Assembly (NCBI GenBank): GCA_035275805.1
Contig: DATEMG010000681.1
Location: 1-11,132 of the forward strand
Length of the DNA stretch: 11,132 nucleotides
Origin: JAJVID01 sp035275805
GTDB taxonomy: Bacteria > Acidobacteriota > Blastocatellia > RBC074
Reading direction: 5' to 3'
Positions 8,403 to 11,132 of this stretch are shown in pieces (the stretch's first letter is position 1; each line of letters starts with the position of its first letter). A program made the translations under genes and the position numbers. A model generated the notes under the pieces. The model saw only the letters and a list, made by a program, of their open reading frames with translations, was not told where the DNA came from and ran no database searches.

Positions 8403-8493
8403 AGATCGTTCCGTGAATTCAGGGCGCCCGTGATTGTAGACACCGCCGTGAGAAAATTGTTCCCGGATCGCCGTTTTGCGTCTGACGCGTAAT

Positions 8494-8506
8494 GGCCCAG
8501 AGGGCC
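8494..8506. repeat. Short hairpin GGCCC-AGA-GGGCC
   Basis: A 5-bp stem with a 3-nt loop in the divergent intergenic region. It would lie in the leader of the DUF4350 mRNA if the promoter at 8509-8539 is used. No function can be assigned. Confidence 0.35.
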
Positions 8507-8508
8507 TC

Positions 8509-8539
8509 ATAATAGAACAATGGCGCTTTAATGTGACAA
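8509..8539 (-). promoter_or_regulatory. Possible sigma70 promoter for the DUF4350 gene
   Basis: On the minus strand TTGTCA (8539-8534) and TATTAT (8514-8509) are separated by 19 bp. Both boxes match 5 of 6 consensus bases, but the spacer is longer than ideal. It would give a leader of roughly 100 nt. Confidence 0.4.
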
Positions 8540-8560
8540 CGCGACGGGCCGGTCGCGTTG
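8537..8560. promoter_or_regulatory. Perfect 9-bp dyad in the divergent promoter region (operator candidate)
   Basis: CAACGCGAC (8537-8545), a 6-bp spacer, then GTCGCGTTG (8552-8560). It overlaps the minus-strand -35 box at 8534-8539 and ends 17 bp before the rightward -35 box at 8578. That placement suits a dimeric regulator controlling both divergent genes. No regulator gene is in the window, so this is an inference. It could instead be only a hairpin in the RNA. Confidence 0.45.
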
Positions 8561-8577
8561 GACCTTCTTTCGATTTC

Positions 8578-8607
8578 TTGACACGCTGAATAACCAGACC
8601 ATATGAT
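8578..8607 (+). promoter_or_regulatory. Sigma70-type promoter for the CDP-alcohol phosphatidyltransferase gene
   Basis: TTGACA (8578-8583, perfect -35) and TATGAT (8602-8607, 5 of 6 for -10) are separated by 18 bp. Transcription would begin near 8614, leaving a leader of about 70 nt before the ATG at 8685. This is the best promoter in the window. Confidence 0.65.
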
Positions 8608-8622
8608 TCGTCACTCGAACGC

Positions 8623-8657
8623 AACCTGAGAGGCGTCCAACGAAACCCGTTCAGGTT
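8623..8657 (+). other. Leader hairpin before the phosphatidyltransferase gene
   Basis: AACCTGA (8623-8629) pairs with TCAGGTT (8651-8657) around a 21-nt loop, inside the predicted leader and 4 nt before AAGGAG (8662-8667). The AAGGAG lies 17 nt from the ATG, a long distance for a ribosome binding site, so either it does not act or the spacing is looped out. No in-frame earlier start exists because TAG at 8675 closes the frame. Confidence 0.4.
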
Positions 8658-8684
8658 CTTTAAGGAGAGTGAAGTAGATCGAAT

Positions 8685-9401
8685 ATGCTCGGCGGATACA
8701 TCGGAGATGTTTGCCAGCGCATACTTAACGGAATCGTCCGCCAGATTGCGCGCCTTGACCCTAATCCGAACCTGCTATCGGTGATCGGATTAGGCATCAA
8801 CATGTTCGCAGCGCTGCTTTACGGGACGGGGCGGTTCTTTTACGCCGGCCTGGTGATGATCTTCGCCAACATCTTCGACATGCTGGACGGGCGGGTGGCG
8901 CGGCTCACGGGCCGGGTAACCAAGTTCGGAGCGTTTCTTGATTCGAGCCTTGACAGGCTGTCCGACATGATCGTCTTTCTTGGGATCATCATCTTCTACG
9001 CCCGCGACACCGAAAACCACAGCACACTTTACGTGGCTTTGACCGGGGCGGCGTTGATCGGCTCGGTCATGGTGAGCTACACAAGCGCGCGGGCCGAATC
9101 GCTGATCCCGAAATGCGACGTGGGTTTTTTGCGGCGCCCCGAGCGCGTCGTCCTGCTGATCATCGGCTCGCTGACCGTCTGGCCCGAATCGAACCATCCG
9201 TTACTCAATAAAATGCCGGCCACGATATGGCTGATGGCCGTCCTTTCTTACTGGACTTTCTGCCACAGGCTCTATCACACCCGGCGCGCAATCCGCGAAA
9301 TGGAGTCCGCCGCCGATCTCTCCAGGATCGAGGCTCAAGAGAATAAATCTCAAGAAAAAAAGGAGGCGAAAAATCTGCGCCTGGGCCACGACCCCGTTTA
9401 G
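8685..9401 (+). CDS. CDP-alcohol phosphatidyltransferase, phosphatidylinositol-phosphate-synthase-like
   Basis: A 238-aa inner-membrane enzyme that transfers a phosphatidyl group from CDP-diacylglycerol to an alcohol. The family signature is complete: Asp65-x2-Asp68-Gly69-x2-Ala72-Arg73-x8-Gly82-x3-Asp86-x3-Asp90 (IFDMLDGRVAR to FLDSSLDRLSD); these aspartates hold the catalytic metals. Several hydrophobic segments (about 31-62, 94-105, 118-130, 153-165 and 179-193) fit the usual six-helix bundle. The later VMVSYTSARAES (127-138) and FLRRPERVVLLIIG (148-161) match the corresponding parts of mycobacterial PgsA1, as I remember it, better than those of phosphatidylglycerophosphate synthase. Phosphatidylinositol phosphate is therefore the likeliest product, with PGP synthase as the alternative. 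The C-terminal 40 residues are a charged Lys/Glu tail, probably cytoplasmic. The gene has its own promoter (8578-8607). The next gene follows after 69 bp. Confidence 0.88.
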   Translation: MLGGYIGDVCQRILNGIVRQIARLDPNPNLLSVIGLGINMFAALLYGTGRFFYAGLVMIFANIFDMLDGRVARLTGRVTKFGAFLDSSLDRLSDMIVFLGIIIFYARDTENHSTLYVALTGAALIGSVMVSYTSARAESLIPKCDVGFLRRPERVVLLIIGSLTVWPESNHPLLNKMPATIWLMAVLSYWTFCHRLYHTRRAIREMESAADLSRIEAQENKSQEKKEAKNLRLGHDPV

Positions 9402-9414
9402 CAGTTGAGCTAAA
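9397..9414. repeat. Short inverted repeat over the stop codon
   Basis: TTTAGC (9397-9402) and GCTAAA (9409-9414) form a 6-bp dyad that includes the TAG stop codon of the phosphatidyltransferase gene. It is AT-rich with no U-run after it, so it is a weak hairpin and not a convincing terminator. Confidence 0.3.
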
Positions 9415-9470
9415 ATCCCTAAGCGAAGGCGTAATTGCGCCCGCTGCCTCGGATTTCATAAACCCTGACT

Positions 9471-10379
9471 ATGAACAAAATATCCTTGCGTGATTCAATG
9501 ATTTGTCCCTGCTGTGGGGAGAGTCGTGAAATCAATTCTTCCGAATGCGCCTCATGCGGGGCGAAACAGGTCGGCCCTCCCCTCGCCAAGCCCGACGTTC
9601 TGATGCCGAAACTCGGGCCGTCTTTCGCCGCCCTGGCCTGCGGCGTCATTGTTATAATCTCGTTTCTTCTGGCCTGGGCGTTCGACAATGACATAAGGGT
9701 CGGGCGCATGTTGCTGGTTTGGATGCTGGGCGACGGATATGAGCTGACCAAAAAACTGCTCGAAGCTGACGCCAAATTGCCTTACTACCGCATCTTCGCT
9801 TTCGACGCGTACATCCTTGCAAACAACTTCTCGCTCGTGGCCGTCCCGCTTTCGCTCGCGGGAATCTGGCTGGCCCGGCGAGCGCTGCGGCTGATCAAAT
9901 CCGATTCCGCCTCGTTCGGAGGGATTAAGGTCGCGCGAGCCTCTTACTGCCTTTCAATCGGCCTGCTGGTAGTCTTCAGCGCCGTGAGCGTCTCCTCGAT
10001 CCCACGCGGGTTCGCCAGACGCCGCGCCAAGAAAGTAGCTGCGACGCGCGCGTTGATGTACGAGTTGCACTCGCGGGGGCTACAAAGGTATTACAAAGAA
10101 TACAGCAATTACCCGGGCGAGTTGGCCGATCTCTCGCGCGTCAACGCCAGCGGGGCTCCGCAATCGGATTACTGGGAACGCAATTTCGAGTACAAACCAG
10201 TGGCCGTCATCGCGTCAAAAGGTTCGGGGATCAGCCTGAGCGATTACAAACTCATCTCCTCCGGCCCCGACGGCAAGTTCGGGACCGAAGATGACATCAC
10301 CATGATTGACGGAGTGATTATCGAATCACAGAATGACCCTGACGCGGCTGAGCCGAGTCAGGGACAAGCGCGACAATAG
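9471..10379 (+). CDS. Zinc-ribbon membrane protein with C-terminal GspG/pseudopilin-like domain
   Basis: A 302-aa protein, function unknown. The N-terminus carries a small zinc ribbon: Cys12, Cys15 (with Cys14 between) and Cys26-x2-Cys29 (MICPCCG ... CASCG). Hydrophobic segments at about 51-71, 112-134 and 156-176 are probable membrane helices. After the third comes a basic stretch (RGFARRRAKK, 179-188), a helix (ALMYELHSRGLQRYYKEYSN) and a YPGELADL / YWERNFEYKPV / DYKLISSGPDGKFGTEDDI (259-276) pattern. That pattern is characteristic of type II secretion major pseudopilin GspG, where the SSGPDGKFGTEDDI loop binds calcium. The prepilin peptidase site (Gly followed by a Phe-rich start) is missing, so it is not itself a pseudopilin. 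The side of the membrane carrying the last domain is uncertain, because the basic residues after helix 3 argue for cytoplasmic while the GspG fold is normally external. No clear ribosome binding site precedes ATG 9471; an alternative start is Met10 (9498), just before the zinc ribbon. Confidence 0.85.
   Translation: MNKISLRDSMICPCCGESREINSSECASCGAKQVGPPLAKPDVLMPKLGPSFAALACGVIVIISFLLAWAFDNDIRVGRMLLVWMLGDGYELTKKLLEADAKLPYYRIFAFDAYILANNFSLVAVPLSLAGIWLARRALRLIKSDSASFGGIKVARASYCLSIGLLVVFSAVSVSSIPRGFARRRAKKVAATRALMYELHSRGLQRYYKEYSNYPGELADLSRVNASGAPQSDYWERNFEYKPVAVIASKGSGISLSDYKLISSGPDGKFGTEDDITMIDGVIIESQNDPDAAEPSQGQARQ
10337..10363 (+). other. Hairpin inside the 3-prime end of the zinc-ribbon gene
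   Basis: CCCTGAC (10337-10343) pairs with GTCAGGG (10357-10363), with a further short CGG/CCG pairing possible in the loop. It lies 14 nt before the stop codon and no U-run follows. It could stabilise the mRNA end or take part in termination. Confidence 0.35.
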
Positions 10380-10380
10380 A

Positions 10381-10397
10381 TTGTTCCGATTGAACAA
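10381..10397. repeat. Short inverted repeat TTGTTC-N5-GAACAA
   Basis: A perfect 6-bp dyad with a 5-bp centre, 1 nt after the stop of the zinc-ribbon gene and 12 bp before the proposed -35 box at 10410. It could be an operator or a weak hairpin. Confidence 0.35.
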
Positions 10398-10409
10398 AGC
10401 CGCGCCGAT

Positions 10410-10438
10410 TTGCCGATTTTTTGAATATATCCTATTGT
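10410..10438 (+). promoter_or_regulatory. Possible promoter for the DUF3592-like gene
   Basis: TTGCCG (10410-10415, 4 of 6) and TATTGT (10433-10438, 4 of 6) are separated by 17 bp, with an AT-rich spacer. It is modest but well spaced. Transcription would begin near 10445. Confidence 0.35.
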
Positions 10439-10443
10439 CATTT

Positions 10444-10480
10444 GGCCTCAAGTTGTCCTCATCATGTGCGACTTGGGGCC
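10444..10480 (+). other. Hairpin enclosing the first ATG of the DUF3592-like gene
   Basis: GGCCTCAAGT (10444-10453) pairs with ACTTGGGGCC (10471-10480), 10 bp with one G-U, around a 17-nt loop that contains ATG 10464; GTTTTC follows. It may be a weak terminator or attenuator, in which case translation probably begins at a later ATG (10503 or 10518). Confidence 0.4.
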
Positions 10481-10820
10481 GTTTTCGTTGAATTTTCCCC
10501 AAATGATCCACACCCCTATGCGAATAAATCACAGCGTGTTCACCCGCATGCTTTACCGTTTGGTGGGCCGTGACCCGATTGCTGAATATTACAAATGGCT
10601 CTCTAAATTCGGACGCGTCGCCGACGGACATATTCTGGACTTTCAACAGGACGAATCCGGCTTGACGATCTTTTATCGCTATAAGGTCGCGAACGTAGAT
10701 TACGAAACTTCTCAAAGGTTATCCGGCGAACAACTGTCTCGCAAAGACGCCTACACTCCCGGCGCGCGCGTCCTCGTCCGGTTCGATCCTAAGAAGCCGG
10801 GCCTTTCGATTGTGCCATAA
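10464..10820 (+). CDS. Small DUF3592-like protein
   Basis: 118 aa from the first ATG. The core reads GRVADGHILDFQQDESG (50-66), LTIFYRYKVANVDYETSQRL (67-86), then YTPGARVLVRFDPKKPGLSI (97-116). The order Gly-x-Ile, Tyr-x-Tyr-x-Val, Tyr, and a final PG-x-x-V-x-V-x-(Y/F)DP-x-x-P-x-x-S is the DUF3592 pattern, a beta-rich domain of unknown function often next to membrane helices. Here no membrane helix is seen, so this may be a reduced, soluble form. The start is uncertain: ATGs at 10464, 10503, 10518 and 10548 are all in frame and none has a ribosome binding site. The first lies in the loop of a hairpin, and the first 18 residues look unstructured, so Met19 (10518) is a reasonable alternative. 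Confidence 0.75.
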   Translation: MCDLGPFSLNFPQMIHTPMRINHSVFTRMLYRLVGRDPIAEYYKWLSKFGRVADGHILDFQQDESGLTIFYRYKVANVDYETSQRLSGEQLSRKDAYTPGARVLVRFDPKKPGLSIVP

Positions 10821-10821
10821 T

Positions 10822-10909
10822 AGGGGAGTAGGGAGTGGGGAGTAGGGAATGGGGAATGGTTTTTCCCGCTTCCCACTGCCCACTGCCCACTCCCCATTCC
10901 CTATTCCCA
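10822..10909. repeat. Inverted array of 7-bp G-rich repeats
   Basis: Five tandem heptamers of pattern GGGARTR occupy 10824-10858 (GGGAGTA, GGGAGTG, GGGAGTA, GGGAATG, GGGAATG). After a 15-nt centre, five heptamers in opposite orientation fill 10874-10908 (as read on the minus strand: GGGAATA, GGGAATG, GGGAGTG, GGCAGTG, GGCAGTG). The arms pair imperfectly with several G-U matches, giving one long hairpin. The array begins right after the DUF3592-like stop and stops 3 nt before the biotin carboxylase ATG. It resembles heptameric short tandem repeat elements known from cyanobacteria and other genomes (from memory). Confidence 0.85.
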
Positions 10910-10911
10910 TA

Positions 10912-11132
10912 ATGTTTAACAAAATCCTGATCGCCAATCGAGGTGAGATCGCTGTGCGGTTGATCCGCGCCTGCCGTGATCTGGGGGTCGCGCCGGTCGC
11001 CGTCTATTCCGAGGCCGACCGCCAGGCCTTGCACGTCCGCTTGGCTGACGAGGCTTACTTCATTGGCGAATCTCCCGCGTCGCAAAGTTATCTGGCAGGC
11101 GAAAAGATCATTGAGGCGGCTCTCAAATCGGG
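10912..11132 (+). CDS. accC: Biotin carboxylase, N-terminal fragment (window ends in the gene)
   Basis: 73 complete codons of a protein beginning MFNKILIANRGEIAVRLIRA, the hallmark start of biotin carboxylase, followed by VYSEADRQALHVRLADEAYF and SYLAGEKIIEAA. The enzyme carboxylates biotin on its carrier protein with ATP and bicarbonate, the first half-reaction of acetyl-CoA or propionyl-CoA carboxylase, in the cytoplasm. The N-terminal Rossmann-like domain is intact as far as seen; the ATP-grasp and C-terminal domains are outside the window. The fragment cannot tell a stand-alone AccC subunit from the alpha chain of an acyl-CoA carboxylase (ALHVRLADEA is frequent in both), so the symbol is provisional. 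The region before the ATG is wholly the heptamer array, with no ribosome binding site visible. Confidence 0.9.
   Translation, partial: MFNKILIANRGEIAVRLIRACRDLGVAPVAVYSEADRQALHVRLADEAYFIGESPASQSYLAGEKIIEAALKS

Noticed and set aside
8403..8624. 74-codon N-terminal extension of the DUF4350 gene
   Set aside because: The extension precedes a clear signal peptide at 8402 and covers the predicted promoter and the dyad.
10822..10909. CRISPR array
   Set aside because: The units are 7 bp with no spacers and occur in inverted halves; this is a short tandem repeat hairpin.
10789..11085. Minus-strand frame over the heptamer array and accC
   Set aside because: It is the shadow of the array and of the biotin carboxylase N-terminus, which is unmistakable on the + strand.

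Overview
This is an ordinary-looking, GC-rich bacterial chromosomal window, with complete or nearly complete genes on both strands and no phage, insertion-sequence, CRISPR or RNA-gene signature. My best guess for the host is an Acidobacteriota-like soil bacterium, possibly Blastocatellia. This is an inference from the mix of genes (very long secreted multi-domain proteins, a phosphatidylinositol-phosphate-synthase-like enzyme, a membrane protein with a GspG-like domain) and from the dispersed-type repeats between genes. The sequence alone cannot prove it.

Layout, left to right: serS (seryl-tRNA synthetase, + strand, 38-1357) converges on a giant minus-strand gene (1495-7185, 1896 aa). The 137-bp gap between them holds a 20-bp palindrome and a perfect 29-bp inverted repeat, a plausible bidirectional terminator. 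The giant gene encodes an exported protein with a PsbP/DUF1795-like N-terminal domain, HEAT-like helices, a long DUF3352-like middle, a transglutaminase-like domain with an intact Cys-His-Asp triad, and C-terminal TPRs. Upstream of it, in the same orientation, is a gap of about 260 bp with several predicted hairpins and no recognisable gene. Next comes a secreted DUF4350 / GATase1-like protein (7458-8402, minus strand).

A 282-bp divergent promoter region (8403-8684) follows, containing a good sigma70-type promoter toward the right and a perfect 9-bp dyad. From there all genes run on the + strand: a CDP-alcohol phosphatidyltransferase most like phosphatidylinositol-phosphate synthases (8685-9401); a zinc-ribbon membrane protein ending in a GspG/pseudopilin-like domain (9471-10379); a small DUF3592-like protein (10464-10820); and the first 73 codons of a biotin carboxylase (accC-type, 10912 to the window end). 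The last gap is filled almost entirely by an inverted array of 7-bp G-rich repeats that ends 3 nt before the biotin carboxylase start codon.

The genes do not form one obvious pathway. SerRS, the phospholipid synthase and the biotin carboxylase are housekeeping functions (translation, membrane lipid headgroups, acyl-CoA carboxylation). The two minus-strand genes encode exported proteins of unknown role and may be co-transcribed. I found no convincing new multi-gene system. The points most worth a second look are the giant transglutaminase-like protein, the zinc-ribbon/pseudopilin fusion, the heptamer array at the accC start, the divergent-promoter dyad and the structured gap at 7198-7457.
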